This document shows, piece after piece, positions 1 to 10,267 of a stretch of DNA of 57,707 nucleotides. The DNA comes from Deltaproteobacteria bacterium. GTDB lineage: Bacteria; Myxococcota_A; UBA9160; UBA4427. Under the pieces are notes generated by a model. It did not search any database. It was not told the DNA's origin and worked only from the letters and a program-made list of their open reading frames with translations. The stretch is from contig JAFDDH010000007.1 in the NCBI GenBank assembly GCA_019310975.1, positions 1-57,707 of the forward strand. Direction: 5' to 3'. The translations under genes were made by a program, and so were the position numbers. Numbering within the stretch: the first letter of the stretch is position 1; each line of letters starts with the position of its first letter.

Positions 1-2
1 TC

Positions 3-263
3 GGTCTCAGCACCACGATCGAGGTGGACATCACGAGCGATGTCGATTGGGATACGAGCTACAAGACCCAGCTCGTCGTCACAGACTTCGACAAGACGAG
101 CCAGAATCTGCTCACGATGTTGTCGGTGGAGATCCTCGGTCCGATCGATCTGGACCTGACCTTCAATTGGGATTGGATCAGCTCGCCCGAGCCGAATGCG
201 GATGGGAACGTCCCCGAGAAGAGCGACTTCCGAATCTCTGCGGGCTTCGGGGTCGACTTCTAG
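3..263 (+). CDS. DUF481-like outer-membrane protein, C-terminal end (partial)
   Basis: The reading frame is open from the left edge and ends with a TAG at 261-263, so the 5' part lies outside the window. About 86 residues are visible. They alternate polar and hydrophobic residues (for example LSTTIEVDITSDVDWDTS and LDLTFNWDWISSPEP), which resembles the last strands of a beta-barrel. They end in aromatic Phe (GFGVDF), as outer-membrane proteins usually do. The pattern of a short Asp-rich turn between strands and a final 'ISAGFGVDF' strand resembles DUF481/YdiY proteins. The family call is from pattern memory and is moderate; the outer-membrane character is clearer. The gene converges on rho. 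Confidence 0.5.
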   Translation, partial: GLSTTIEVDITSDVDWDTSYKTQLVVTDFDKTSQNLLTMLSVEILGPIDLDLTFNWDWISSPEPNADGNVPEKSDFRISAGFGVDF

Positions 264-347
264 GGCGAGCCGCATCCAGATGGCCCGCGTCGGCCGAGCG
301 AGCTCGATTGCCGGCCCGGGAGTGCTTCGCACTCCTCGCTTGGCCGT

Positions 348-1787
348 CTACGAGTTCATCGACTCCAGGAACTCTTCGTTGCTCTCGGTCGCCTTGATCT
401 TGCCGAGCAGAAACTCCATCGAGTCCACGGCCGAGAGCGGGGCCAGCACCTTGCGCAGGATATACATGCGGTTCAGCGCATTCTCTTCCATTAGCAGTTC
501 CTCGCGACGTGTCGCCGAGCGATTGATGTCGATGGCCGGGTAGGTACGGCGGTCGGCGAGCTTGCGGTCGAGCACCAGCTCGCTGTTGCCCGTGCCCTTG
601 AACTCCTCGAAGATGACCTCGTCCATCCGCGAGCCGGTTTCGATCAGCGCCGTGCCGACGATGGTGAGGCTGCCGCCCTCCTCGACGTTGCGTGCGGCCC
701 CGAAGAAGCGCTTGGGCTTGTGGAGCGCATTGGAGTCGACACCGCCCGAGAGGATCTTGCCCGAGTGCGGGACCACGGTGTTGTGGGCGCGGGCGAGGCG
801 CGTGATGGAGTCCAGCAGGATCACCACGTCGCGGTTGTGCTCGACCAGCCGCTTCGCCTTGGCGATCACCATGTCGGCGACCTGGACGTGGCGCGTGGCG
901 GGCTCGTCGAAGGTCGAGGAGATCACCTCGGCCTTCACCGTGCGCTGCATATCGGTCACCTCCTCGGGCCGCTCGTCGATCAAGAGCACGATCAGGTAGA
1001 CGTCCGGGTGGTTCTCCGCGATGGCGTTCGCGATGTCCTTGATCACCATCGTCTTGCCCGCCTTCGGCGGGGAGGTGATCAGCGCACGCTGCCCCTTCCC
1101 GATCGGCGCGATCAGGTCGATGATGCGGGTGGTGAGCCCGCCAGACTTCGATTCCAGGACGAACTTGTCCTCGGGGTAGAGGGGCGTGAGATTGTCGAAG
1201 AGAATCTTGTGCTTGGCCTTGTCGGGCTCCTCGAAATTGATCCGTTCGACCTTGAGGAGCGCGAAGTAGCGTTCGTTCTCCTTCGGAGGCCGCACCTGGC
1301 CCTCGACGGTGTCTCCCGTACGCAGGTTGAAGCGACGGATCTGTGAGGGCGAGACGTAGATATCGTCGGGTCCAGCCTGGTAGTTCTGGTCCGGGGCACG
1401 CAGGAAACCGAAGCCATCCTGCAGAATTTCGAGTACACCCTCGGCGAAGTGGAGGATCGCGAAGAGCAGATCCTGCTTCTTCATCCCCGCTGCGTTCTCG
1501 ACGCTCATCGCCTCCGCGAAGACTGTGAGCTCCTGCATGGTCTGCTGCTTGAGCTCTTTGACATAGAGGCGCTCGGTCTCCTCGTCATCCACCATGCTGG
1601 CCTCTTCTTCGGCCAGCTCGGCGTCGGAGGGCAGATAGTCTCGCTTGGGCGCACCCGCGTCGGCGCGTTGGTTGCCCCGATTGCCGCCGGATCTCGAGCG
1701 CCGGCTGCGCCCACGACGATTGCGGCCTGGCTGCTGCGGGGTACCGCTCCCGGAATCACTCGCTCGGTCGCTGCTCACGTCGTCCAT
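348..1787 (-). CDS. rho: Transcription termination factor Rho
   Basis: This is the hexameric RNA-dependent ATPase/helicase that ends transcription at Rho-dependent sites. At 479 aa it is longer than E. coli Rho (419 aa) because of an Arg/Gly/Ser-rich basic N-terminal extension (about residues 1-65), common in high-GC bacteria. After it come a Rho_N helical domain ([18 protein letters not shown]), a cold-shock-like RNA-binding domain ([22 protein letters not shown]), the Walker A loop PPKAGKTM, the Walker B region [18 protein letters not shown] and the catalytic/Q-loop segment ending [21 protein letters not shown] purine-rich AGGAG abuts the ATG with almost no spacer, which is unusual. The gene stands alone on the minus strand behind a 630-bp leader/spacer. 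Confidence 0.97.
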   Translation of the reverse strand: MDDVSSDRASDSGSGTPQQPGRNRRGRSRRSRSGGNRGNQRADAGAPKRDYLPSDAELAEEEASMVDDEETERLYVKELKQQTMQELTVFAEAMSVENAAGMKKQDLLFAILHFAEGVLEILQDGFGFLRAPDQNYQAGPDDIYVSPSQIRRFNLRTGDTVEGQVRPPKENERYFALLKVERINFEEPDKAKHKILFDNLTPLYPEDKFVLESKSGGLTTRIIDLIAPIGKGQRALITSPPKAGKTMVIKDIANAIAENHPDVYLIVLLIDERPEEVTDMQRTVKAEVISSTFDEPATRHVQVADMVIAKAKRLVEHNRDVVILLDSITRLARAHNTVVPHSGKILSGGVDSNALHKPKRFFGAARNVEEGGSLTIVGTALIETGSRMDEVIFEEFKGTGNSELVLDRKLADRRTYPAIDINRSATRREELLMEENALNRMYILRKVLAPLSAVDSMEFLLGKIKATESNEEFLESMNS

Positions 1788-2420
1788 CTCCTGCTTCGAA
1801 GGATCATGCTGTGTGGAGTTGGGGGATCGGTCGGGGAGGCGGTGTTTCGGTGGGACCTGCTGCGGCTGAGTTTCCGGGGGGTTCGCGGAGGATCGGGATC
1901 AATCGGGAATCAGACGGGCATGGCCAGCGGCCTGGGGAGGGCGCGAGAACAGTACGGCTCGGGTCGAAGGGGCGGCTTCGCGGTTGGGACCGAGCGGCAC
2001 GGCTGGCTGTCGCCTGTATACCTTTGCCTGATGCCTTTGCCTGGTTGGTGGATGCCTATTCGGCAGAATACTCCGAGAAGTTGACGATATTCTCACGATC
2101 GTCCGGTCGCTGCGGCGTGCCCGGGTTGATCGCTTTCTGGGTCTCGCTTCTCGGCTCCTTTGGTCAAAGGTCGATGGTCAAAGGTCGATGGTCAAAGGTC
2201 GATGGTCAAAGGTCGATTGGTCAAAGGTCGATGATCGACGGCGCTCGTGCCCCTTGTAACCCCCTGTCCCCCTTCTACCTACCGCTACCGCGCCTCATCT
2301 CGGACGACCCCGAACAGGGTGTTTGAGTCGGAGTACGTCGGGCCTCGTCGAGGGACGTATCGATTTCTTGACCGTATCGGGGGGTCCGAGGGCTGTCAAG
2401 GCTGTGTCTGCCGGTGCCTT
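1788..2420. other. Intergenic region between rho and pgeF
   Basis: This 633-bp stretch lies upstream of rho and downstream of pgeF, both leftward. I see no convincing gene. It is the natural place for the rho promoter and leader and for a pgeF terminator. The only clear structure is the 14-bp tandem repeat at 2161-2231. No -35/-10 pair could be assigned confidently. Confidence 0.6.
2161..2231. repeat. 14-bp tandem repeat, five copies
   Basis: The unit TGGTCAAAGGTCGA occurs five times in a row. The first four copies are perfect and directly abutting; one extra T separates copies four and five. Each unit itself carries the imperfect direct repeat GGTCAAAGGTC. It lies in the non-coding region about 375 bp upstream of the rho start and shortly downstream of the pgeF stop. 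Function is unknown. Confidence 0.9.
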
Positions 2421-3119
2421 TCAGCGGCCTGCTCGTGCCGAGATATGGTGAACGAGCCTCCCCGCGTGCTCACCGTCGCGACGGTACGAATGGAAACGCC
2501 GCGCATCGCATGACGTACAGGCTCCGGCCAGCATCGCCACCGAGCCTTCGCGCACGCCGGCGCGACCGAGGGCGAGGGCGACGAGGTCGCCGAGTGCGAG
2601 TCGGCGATGCCCCGGACGCGTCGGCTCGCTGGCGTCATCCACCGCTTCGCCGAAGCGCGCCCGCAGTGTGTCGAGAACAGGCGCGTCGACCTCATAGCAG
2701 CTTGCCCCGATGTGCGGACCGATCACCGCGACGAGGTCGGCGTGCACGCCGCCACACTGCACCCGCAACGCGGAGATGCCGGCCTCGACGACACCCGCCC
2801 CGAGCCCTCGCCAGCCCGCGTGGATGGCGGCCACCGCCGAGCCATCGCGAGCGGCCGCCAGGATGGGTACACAGTCCGCGGTCATCACCCCGACCGGGCG
2901 CTGAGTCTGGCACGACACCACGGCGTCGGCCTCATCGTGGCTCGGCACGCCCTCCTCGTCCACGATCGCGACGGCGATCCCGTGCACCTGACGCACGCGC
3001 AGCAGGCCGGCGGGTGGCGCGGCATCGATCACCCCAAAGCCGTGCGGGACGCCGATTCGATCGAGCAGGGGATGCCGGATGAATTCAGCCAGCGCGCGTC
3101 TCCCGGGTCGCCAACGCAT
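2421..3119 (-). CDS. pgeF: Laccase-domain purine nucleoside phosphorylase family (PgeF/YfiH)
   Basis: Members of the DUF152/laccase-domain family (PgeF, YfiH, FAMIN) act on peptidoglycan precursors (clearing mis-incorporated residues) or as purine nucleoside phosphorylases. The protein shows the family's metal/active-site motifs: RQVHG, ADAVV, TADCVPI, AAIHAGWRG and GACTSCDARRFHSYRRDG. At 232 aa it has the usual length. I chose the ATG at 3119, which overlaps the end of rluD by 35 bp; the overlap implies co-transcription and coupling with rluD. The rluD-pgeF pairing is common in bacteria. A CTG or a start closer to the conserved 'EFIRHPLLDR' cannot be excluded. Confidence 0.88.
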   Translation of the reverse strand: MRWRPGRRALAEFIRHPLLDRIGVPHGFGVIDAAPPAGLLRVRQVHGIAVAIVDEEGVPSHDEADAVVSCQTQRPVGVMTADCVPILAAARDGSAVAAIHAGWRGLGAGVVEAGISALRVQCGGVHADLVAVIGPHIGASCYEVDAPVLDTLRARFGEAVDDASEPTRPGHRRLALGDLVALALGRAGVREGSVAMLAGACTSCDARRFHSYRRDGEHAGRLVHHISARAGR

Positions 3120-4053
3120 CGAGGAGTGTCTGCATATCCGGCGGCAGCGGCGCCTCGAAGCGCAGCGTCTGCCCACCAATCGGGTGGGTGAAGCCGAGCA
3201 CGGCGGCGTGCAGTGCGGGTCGGTCGAGTGTCGCAATGCCGGGCTGACGCCTGCGTCGACCCCGCCCATAGACGACGTCGCCGTGGATGGGCAGGCCCAC
3301 CGACGCGAGGTGGACGCGAATCTGATGCGTGCGACCCGTCTCGGGCCGCACCTCGAGCCAGGCATGTGCGCTCGCTGGAAAGCGCTCGAGCACCCGCCAG
3401 TTCGTGACGGCCGCACGGCCGGAGCGCGTGCGCACCGACATGCGCTTGCGATCACGCGGGTGACGTCCGATCGACCGATCGATGCGTGAGGCACCCGCAC
3501 TGGGAGATCCGCGAACGATGGTGCGGTAGAGGCGCAGGATTGTGTGATCGTGGAACTGCGCCGCCAGCCCCTGATGGGCGGCATCTGTCTTCGCCACCAC
3601 GATGACCCCCGAGGTTCCTCGATCGAGGCGGTGCACGATGCCGGGTCGCAAGACGCCCCCCACGCCCGCCAGGTCGCTGCAATGATGCAGCAGCGCATGC
3701 ACCAGGGTGCCGCTCCAATGCCCGGGTGCCGGATGAACCACCATCCCGGGCGGCTTATCGATCACCACCAGATCCGTGTCCTCGTGGAGAATGACGAGTG
3801 GGATGGCCTCGGGCTCGATGGCCAGCTCGACGGGCTCGGGCGGCCTCGCCTCCAAGCGGACGCCCTCAACCAACTTGCGGCTCGGCCGCAGCACCGCCTG
3901 TCCATCGACACGCACACGCCCATCCGCGATCCAGCGCCTCACCTGGGATCGCGGCACGCCCGAGAGTATCGCCAGCGCCTGGTCGATGCGCTGCCCGGCG
4001 AGCTCATCACCCACCGTGAAGGCGAGCGCGTCGCCTTCCGCTCCGGCCGTCAT
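3085..4053 (-). CDS. rluD: 23S rRNA pseudouridine synthase, RluD/RluA family
   Basis: This enzyme isomerises uridine to pseudouridine in 23S rRNA (RluD acts on helix 69). The 322-aa protein has an N-terminal S4 RNA-binding domain (GQRIDQALAILSGVPRSQVRRWIADGRVRVDG, about residues 18-50) and the RluA catalytic domain with VVIDKPPGMVVHPAPGH, the catalytic-Asp motif GIVHRLDRGTSG and the late motif GRTHQIRVHLASVGLPIHGD. Length and domain order fit RluD. It sits between the J/HTH protein gene (47-bp gap) and pgeF (overlapping). The catalytic Asp of HRLD is intact. Confidence 0.93.
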   Translation of the reverse strand: MTAGAEGDALAFTVGDELAGQRIDQALAILSGVPRSQVRRWIADGRVRVDGQAVLRPSRKLVEGVRLEARPPEPVELAIEPEAIPLVILHEDTDLVVIDKPPGMVVHPAPGHWSGTLVHALLHHCSDLAGVGGVLRPGIVHRLDRGTSGVIVVAKTDAAHQGLAAQFHDHTILRLYRTIVRGSPSAGASRIDRSIGRHPRDRKRMSVRTRSGRAAVTNWRVLERFPASAHAWLEVRPETGRTHQIRVHLASVGLPIHGDVVYGRGRRRRQPGIATLDRPALHAAVLGFTHPIGGQTLRFEAPLPPDMQTLLDALATRETRAG

Positions 4054-4100
4054 TGCCCGTAGGCTGGCAGCCCGACCCAGAATGCCGTGCGCCGGACCAT

Positions 4101-4790
4101 CTAGTGCCGACCGAGGAAGCTGGAGCGTGCGTGCGCGCCGCGCTCGCTGTCGAGCCGGACGAGATAGCTGGCCACGACGCGAGTCGGCTCGAGTCCGATG
4201 GTCCGCGCATAAGCGGTCAAAAAGCCGCGTACGTAGACGGTGGCCGGGAGGTCTGCGAAGTTCTCCTCCTCGATGTGGCTCAGGTTCGCGATCGAGACCT
4301 TGGTGATGTCTGCGATCTGATCGAGGTCGAAGCCCCGTCGCATGCGCGCGCGGCGCAGCATGGCGCCGTCGAAGTCACCTCTCTCCTCCTCGACGTCGGC
4401 CTCGAGGTCGCGGAATGCATCGCTGGCGCCACTCAGGCTCTCGACTTCGACATCCGGCAGTGGTGAATCGTCCGGAGGGACCTCGACCGCCCTTGGATCC
4501 GCCGCCTGGCGTGCGCTCGCGCCGGCCGAAGCGCCGTTCCCAAGAGCTGGCTGATCGACCTGCGCGTCGTAAGCGCGCCGCGTGCCCTCATCGGCGAGAA
4601 CCCGGTAGGCCTCGTCGATGCGCTCGCGGATCACCGATGAATCGCGCTCCCCGAAGATCGAGTAGAGGGCGAGGCTGTCGTCCGCATAGGTGCCACGCAC
4701 CACATGATAGGCGCGCTCGATCTCTTCGGGCGACGCCCCGCGTCCGACCTCCAGGACTTCGTAATAGTCCTGCTCGTACAACGATCTCAC
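4101..4790 (-). CDS. J-domain-like plus RodZ-type HTH protein
   Basis: The 229-aa protein begins with a J-domain-like fold: LYEQDYYEVLEVGRGASPEEIERAYHVV, then the helix-4 segment IDEAYRVLADEGTRRAYDAQ. The HPD tripeptide needed to stimulate DnaK is absent; the region reads VVRGTYADDSLALYS. A Pro/Asp/Ser-rich linker follows (about residues 80-140). The C-terminal part matches the RodZ/HTH_25 helix-turn-helix: GAMLRRARMRRGFDLDQIADITKVSIANLSHIEEENFADLPATVYVRGFLTAYARTIGL. Unlike RodZ it has no transmembrane helix after the HTH. Its start overlaps the upstream ATPase stop by 4 bp, so the two are probably translated together. It may link a chaperone-like module or the ATPase to polarity or cytoskeletal functions; this is inference. 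Confidence 0.82.
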   Translation of the reverse strand: MRSLYEQDYYEVLEVGRGASPEEIERAYHVVRGTYADDSLALYSIFGERDSSVIRERIDEAYRVLADEGTRRAYDAQVDQPALGNGASAGASARQAADPRAVEVPPDDSPLPDVEVESLSGASDAFRDLEADVEEERGDFDGAMLRRARMRRGFDLDQIADITKVSIANLSHIEEENFADLPATVYVRGFLTAYARTIGLEPTRVVASYLVRLDSERGAHARSSFLGRH

Positions 4791-5725
4791 GTCTGTGTGA
4801 CTCCGGCGATCTTGCGCGCGATGCGTTGTAGGTAGATCGCCGCATCCGAGCTGCTCTGACTCGCAACCACCGGCCTGCGTGCCGCCACCGATCGCCGCGC
4901 CTCCTCATCATGGTTCACGTAGCCCAGGTACTCGGCCTCGATGCCGAAGAATTTGCGACACACACTCGAAACCGCAAAGCCGAGCTTCACGTCCTCGGCG
5001 GTGCGCACCTCGTTGACGATGATCTTGGGACGAAACGAGCGCATGGTCTCGACGAAGCGCCGGCCCTCCATCGGATCGAGGGTCTCGATCTCGCGCAGCA
5101 AATCGAAGGGGGTGCGAATACCACGTTCGTTGCGTTGGTCCATCGCTTGGGTGACGAGATTGCGAACACCGTGCCCCGCCATCGCGAGACGCAATCGGCG
5201 GTAGAAGGCGGCGCGTAGGAACGTGTAGGCGTTCTCGACCGATGTGGGTTCGGGGTGCAGGACGAGCAGACCATCGTCCGCCACCAAGAAGTAGTCGAGC
5301 ACGGAAGAGTGCGTACCGGCTCCGAGGTCGATCAGCACGAAGTCGGCTGGCAGCTGGCGGAGCGAGCGCATCAGACGCACGCGTCGCAGATGGCTGGGCT
5401 GGGCCTCACCGAGGTGGGCGTGCGTGCCCGCAATGACCTGGAGATTGACCTCTTCGGTATCGATGAGGAGCTTGCCGAGATCATCCTCGCGCTGGGCCAC
5501 GAAGTCGGCCAGGCTCTTTCGCGGTGTCGGCACACCGAGGCAGGTGTGGAGGTTGGCGCCCTCGAGGTCGGCGTCGACGGCCACCACGCGGTAGCCCATG
5601 CGCGAGAGCGCAGTGGCCAGATTGGCGCTCACGAATGTCTTGCCAACACCGCCCTTGCCGCCGCCCAGGGAGATGATGCGAGGACCGCTCTTCGAGGCGC
5701 TCTTGGACGGAGTGGTCGGCGGCAG
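4787..5725 (-). CDS. MinD/FlhG-family P-loop ATPase
   Basis: This ParA/MinD-superfamily ATPase has the deviant Walker A motif GGGKGGVGKT (codons at about 5635-5665), switch I region VDADLEGANLHTCLG and Walker B VLIDLGAGTHSSVLDYF, followed by FlhG/MinD-like C-terminal sequence (LLVLHPEPTSVENAY; EYLGYVNHDEEARRSV). Such proteins control flagellar number, polarity or division. No ATG, GTG or TTG exists in frame between the upstream stop (about 5837) and the Walker A; the first GTG (5632) would delete the P-loop. I chose the CTG at 5725, which gives about 20 residues before the P-loop. The start is uncertain; the ATPase call is firm. It overlaps the J/HTH gene by 4 bp. Confidence 0.8.
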   Translation of the reverse strand: MPPTTPSKSASKSGPRIISLGGGKGGVGKTFVSANLATALSRMGYRVVAVDADLEGANLHTCLGVPTPRKSLADFVAQREDDLGKLLIDTEEVNLQVIAGTHAHLGEAQPSHLRRVRLMRSLRQLPADFVLIDLGAGTHSSVLDYFLVADDGLLVLHPEPTSVENAYTFLRAAFYRRLRLAMAGHGVRNLVTQAMDQRNERGIRTPFDLLREIETLDPMEGRRFVETMRSFRPKIIVNEVRTAEDVKLGFAVSSVCRKFFGIEAEYLGYVNHDEEARRSVAARRPVVASQSSSDAAIYLQRIARKIAGVTQT

Positions 5726-5763
5726 GCGCGGTGCCTGCCCGACCGGCGACGGACCGGCACCAT

Positions 5764-5797
5764 GACCAGCACTCTGACCAGCACTCTGACCAGCACT
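5764..5797. repeat. 12-bp direct repeat, nearly three copies
   Basis: The unit GACCAGCACTCT is repeated 2.8 times. It lies in the open frame upstream of the ATPase P-loop and, read on the minus strand in that frame, would encode (S-A-G-Q) repeats. It may be part of a disordered N-terminal extension or of the untranslated leader between selA and the ATPase. Confidence 0.85.
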
Positions 5798-5896
5798 ACG
5801 ACGACCACTGGTGTGTGTATTGCTCGGATCCGTGACTCAGCCCCCCGTCGAGTCCCGCCGTGGCCCGGAACAACCTACAGGATGGACAATCGCGCT

Positions 5897-7318
<1,422 letters not shown>

Positions 7319-7908
7319 GATCGTATTTCCCAGTGATTAAGACGGAGGAAGCTGGCTCATAGTCCGAACCCGGCGGGGAGCGCCGGCCCATCGCCCGACT
7401 TCGCGAGACGATACCCAGGGATCCAAGGAATCCGAGGTATCCGCTGACGTGGGGCAACCTAGGTGACCCAAGTGGTGACATAGGTGATCGCTGATCGATC
7501 GGGCCAAGCGACTCGAGTTCCCAGCTGAGCGGATCGTCCGAGCGGGCGGTCGGGATCGGGCGGACCCGATGAGGTGAATGGTGGCGGGGCGCTGCCGATT
7601 GGGGCTTGTCGGGCAAAACATCCAGCGGGAACCGTACATTTTAGAACCTGTGCGAGTCAATGATTTGTTGTTTGTTTTCGGGATATTAGAGAAAGTCTCC
7701 ACCCACGAGGGCCGGCCCTGGGCCGTCCCGATCCCCTGCTAGCCACCCCGCCTCGGCGGCCTCCAGCCGCCGCAAGACTCTCCGATGCGAATCTCGAGAC
7801 GGCTCGCCAATGCCCGGAGAGCAGAGGAACGTCCGTCCGACGATCGGCCAAGCCGCCGACCGCCCGCGCGCCACGCGCCCTCTGCCGCTCCGCGGCGAGT
7901 AGAGAAAA
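7319..7908. other. Divergent intergenic region selA / RNase E-G
   Basis: A 590-bp non-coding stretch lies between two divergent genes. It contains an AT-rich segment at about 7635-7700, unlike its surroundings, that could hold the promoter of the RNase E/G gene. Imperfect GGTGA(C/T) direct repeats occur at about 7460-7490. No -35/-10 pair was convincing. RNase E genes often have long structured leaders that serve autoregulation, so the 200-bp GC-rich part before 7909 may be an untranslated leader. Confidence 0.5.
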
Positions 7909-9903
7909 ATGCAAAACGAGATCGTCATCAACGTCGACGCGGGCCAGACGCGCGTCGCGCTGCTTGAGCAGAGTGTCTTTACCGAGCTCCACATCGAGAG
8001 AGAGGCCGAAAAGAGCGTCGTCGGCAACGTCGTCAAGGGAAGGGTGAGCCGTGTGCTTCCCGGCATGCAGGCCGCCTTCGTGGATATCGGGCTCGAGAAA
8101 GCCGCCTTCCTGTACGTGGGCGACTACTTCTCCAACACGCCCGGCGACGACGACACCCCGGAGGTGCCGCGCCACCGCAGGCGCCGCAACGGCCGAGGTC
8201 AACCACCCAAGATCGAGACGGTGCTTTCCGAGGGGCAGGAGATCGTCGTCCAGATCGCCAAGGCGCCGATCGGGACCAAGGGCGCGCGCATCACCTCGAA
8301 TATCTCGATTCCTGGGCGGCACCTGGTACTCACGCCCTCGTCGCGGCGGGTCGGGGTGTCGCGCCGCATCGGCTCCGATCGGGAGCGCCGTCGCCTGCGC
8401 GAGATCGTCGAGCGGCTGCGCCCGAAAGATCTCGGCTTCATCATCCGGACCGCGGGCGAGAACGTGCGCGAGGCCGACCTCGAAGCGGACATCCGCTACC
8501 TCCACTCGATCTGGCAGAAGATCCAGCTCGGCCACGTCGAGAAGTCGGCACCCGCCGAGCTACACGCCGAGCACGACCTCGAGCTGCGCATCATCCGCGA
8601 TTTCGCAAACGACGACACCAAGCGCATCGTGGTCGACGACCTGCAGGCGCACGCCAATCTGGTCGAGTTCATAGGCGAGTTCGTCGCGGATCCAAAGCCC
8701 GAGATCGAGCACTACACCGACCCCGTGCCGGTCTTCGACCACCTCGGCATCGAATCAGAGATCCACGCGAACCTCGAGCGCAAGGTCTGGCTCAAGTCCG
8801 GCGGCTCGCTGATCGTCGATCAGTGCGAGGCACTGACCGCCATCGACGTCAATACCGGGCGCTTCGTCGGCAAACGCGACCTCGAGGAGACGGTCTTCAA
8901 AACCAACCTCGAGGCCGTCAAGGAGGTGGTCCACCAGCTCCGCTTCCGCAATATCGGCGGACTGATCATCATCGACCTGATCGACATGGAGTCCGCTGAG
9001 CATCGCGACAAGGTCTACCGCGCGTTGCAGGACGCGCTGCGCTCCGACAAGTTGCGCACCAACATCTTGAAGATCTCCGAGCTCGGTCTGGTGGAGATGA
9101 CGCGCAAGCGCACGCGCGAGAGTCTGGTGCAGACGCTCTGCGAGCCGTGCTCGCACTGCGAGGGTCGCGGCTACATTCTCTCGGGCGACACCGTCGCCTA
9201 CAACATCCTGCGCGAGATCCGGAACGATCTGCCGCGCTTCTGCGGCCGTCGCATTGCCATTTCGGTGAGCCCGCGCGTGGCCGAGATGCTGCTCTCCCAC
9301 GAGTCCAAGCCGCTGCACGCGCTCGAGCAGGAGCTCGACCGTGAGATCGAGATCCGCGCTCGTCCCGGTCTCCATCAGGAGCAGTTCGAGGTCGAGGCCC
9401 TCGACGCGGGACCGCCCGTAGACATCAAGCTCGCCTGGCTGCGTGATCCCGCAGAAATCGCCGCCGAAGAGCGAGCCGCCGACAAGAACAAGGGTGACAA
9501 GAACAAGAACGGACGCGGCGGACGCGGCAAGGGCGGCCGCCGTCGAGGCGGAGGACGAGCGGGCCGCCGAAGGCGCCGAGCCGAGCGCCGACGAGGGCGT
9601 CGCGGCCGCCGCAGAGACGCCGAGCCCAGACGGGACGGAGACGGGCGCGGGGTCCGGAACGCCCGTGCTCGGCGAGCCAGCCCAAGAAGCCCAATCCCCG
9701 GAGGGGGCCGGGCCGGATGGGGCCTCGTCGCAGCCCAGCGATCGACTGCCGATCAGCCAGCCCGGCCCGACGCCAGGCGTTGCGCCGTCCGAGCCCAGCC
9801 CACAGTCTGGCTCCGAGACCGTCGCCGAGCCGGCCGAAGAGCCGACCCCGAATCCGCTCGCCGAAACCGCCGCCCAGGCGATGACAAGCGCGGAACCGCT
9901 TGA
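7909..9903 (+). CDS. rng: Ribonuclease E/G family endoribonuclease
   Basis: This endoribonuclease acts in rRNA processing and mRNA decay. It has an S1-like RNA-binding domain near residues 35-135 (VVKGRVSRVLPGMQAAFVDIG...AAFLYVGDYF), the 5'-sensor region, the DNase I-like catalytic core with Asp residues in TAIDVNTGRFVG (about residue 312) and IIIDLIDM (about 353), and the Zn-link motif CEPCSHCEGRGY (about 410). Conserved homology ends near residue 510. The annotated frame then becomes improbably Arg-rich; the codon pattern suggests a frame change near 9530-9550 (see the next feature). The gene starts the rplU-rpmA-obg cluster. The catalytic portion (about 520 aa) is secure; the C-terminus as translated is doubtful. 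Confidence 0.9.
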   Translation: MQNEIVINVDAGQTRVALLEQSVFTELHIEREAEKSVVGNVVKGRVSRVLPGMQAAFVDIGLEKAAFLYVGDYFSNTPGDDDTPEVPRHRRRRNGRGQPPKIETVLSEGQEIVVQIAKAPIGTKGARITSNISIPGRHLVLTPSSRRVGVSRRIGSDRERRRLREIVERLRPKDLGFIIRTAGENVREADLEADIRYLHSIWQKIQLGHVEKSAPAELHAEHDLELRIIRDFANDDTKRIVVDDLQAHANLVEFIGEFVADPKPEIEHYTDPVPVFDHLGIESEIHANLERKVWLKSGGSLIVDQCEALTAIDVNTGRFVGKRDLEETVFKTNLEAVKEVVHQLRFRNIGGLIIIDLIDMESAEHRDKVYRALQDALRSDKLRTNILKISELGLVEMTRKRTRESLVQTLCEPCSHCEGRGYILSGDTVAYNILREIRNDLPRFCGRRIAISVSPRVAEMLLSHESKPLHALEQELDREIEIRARPGLHQEQFEVEALDAGPPVDIKLAWLRDPAEIAAEERAADKNKGDKNKNGRGGRGKGGRRRGGGRAGRRRRRAERRRGRRGRRRDAEPRRDGDGRGVRNARARRASPRSPIPGGGRAGWGLVAAQRSTADQPARPDARRCAVRAQPTVWLRDRRRAGRRADPESARRNRRPGDDKRGTA

Positions 9904-9952
9904 CGATGAAGCGGAATCGCGGATACTACCGCGCTCCGAAGACACGAGGTGA
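9542..9952 (+). other. Probable true C-terminal frame of the RNase E/G gene
   Basis: From about 9542 the +2-shifted frame, not the frame of the catalytic domain, has the G/C-rich third positions typical of this genome. It encodes an acidic, Ala/Pro/Ser-rich tail (VEAEDERAAEGAEPSADEG...), as in many RNase E/G C-termini. It stops at 9950-9952, four bases before the rplU ATG, with GAGG of the tail serving as the rplU ribosome-binding site. The catalytic frame instead runs on as an Arg-rich, low-GC3 peptide to 9903. This indicates a single indel (assembly or real mutation) or, less likely, a programmed frameshift. Confidence 0.65.
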
Positions 9953-9955
9953 GCC

Positions 9956-10267
9956 ATGTACGCGGTCGTTCGCACAGGTGGAAAACAGCTCCGGGTCGAG
10001 CCCGGTGAACGGGTTCGGGTGGAGAAGCTTCCGGGGGACGTGGGTGGCCGCGTCGAGCTCGACGACGTCCTGCTGGTCGCGGGCGAAGATGCCGTCCAAA
10101 TTGGCACACCGCTCGTGGTCGGCGCCAAGGTGACGGGCACCATCACCGCGCAGGCCCGACACCCGAAGATCACTGTCTTCAAGATGAAGCGCCGCAAGGG
10201 CTACCGCCGCAAGCAGGGCCACCGCCAGGACTACACCGAGATCCAGGTAGACAAGATCGAGAGCTGA
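9956..10267 (+). CDS. rplU: 50S ribosomal protein L21
   Basis: The 103-aa protein begins [25 protein letters not shown] and contains the family's C-terminal RNA-binding segment [21 protein letters not shown]. Length is as usual for L21, which binds 23S rRNA near L20. A GAGG sits 5-8 bases upstream of the ATG. The gene is followed by rpmA after 61 bp, the near-universal bacterial L21-L27 order. Confidence 0.98.
   Translation: MYAVVRTGGKQLRVEPGERVRVEKLPGDVGGRVELDDVLLVAGEDAVQIGTPLVVGAKVTGTITAQARHPKITVFKMKRRKGYRRKQGHRQDYTEIQVDKIES

Noticed and set aside
2161-2231. Short direct repeats as a CRISPR array
   Set aside because: Units abut with no spacers and are only 14 bp; none of the other repeats (18, 68, 14, 10 bp) has spacers either.
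8755-10197. - strand open frame of 480 codons
   Set aside because: Antisense to RNase E/G and rplU.
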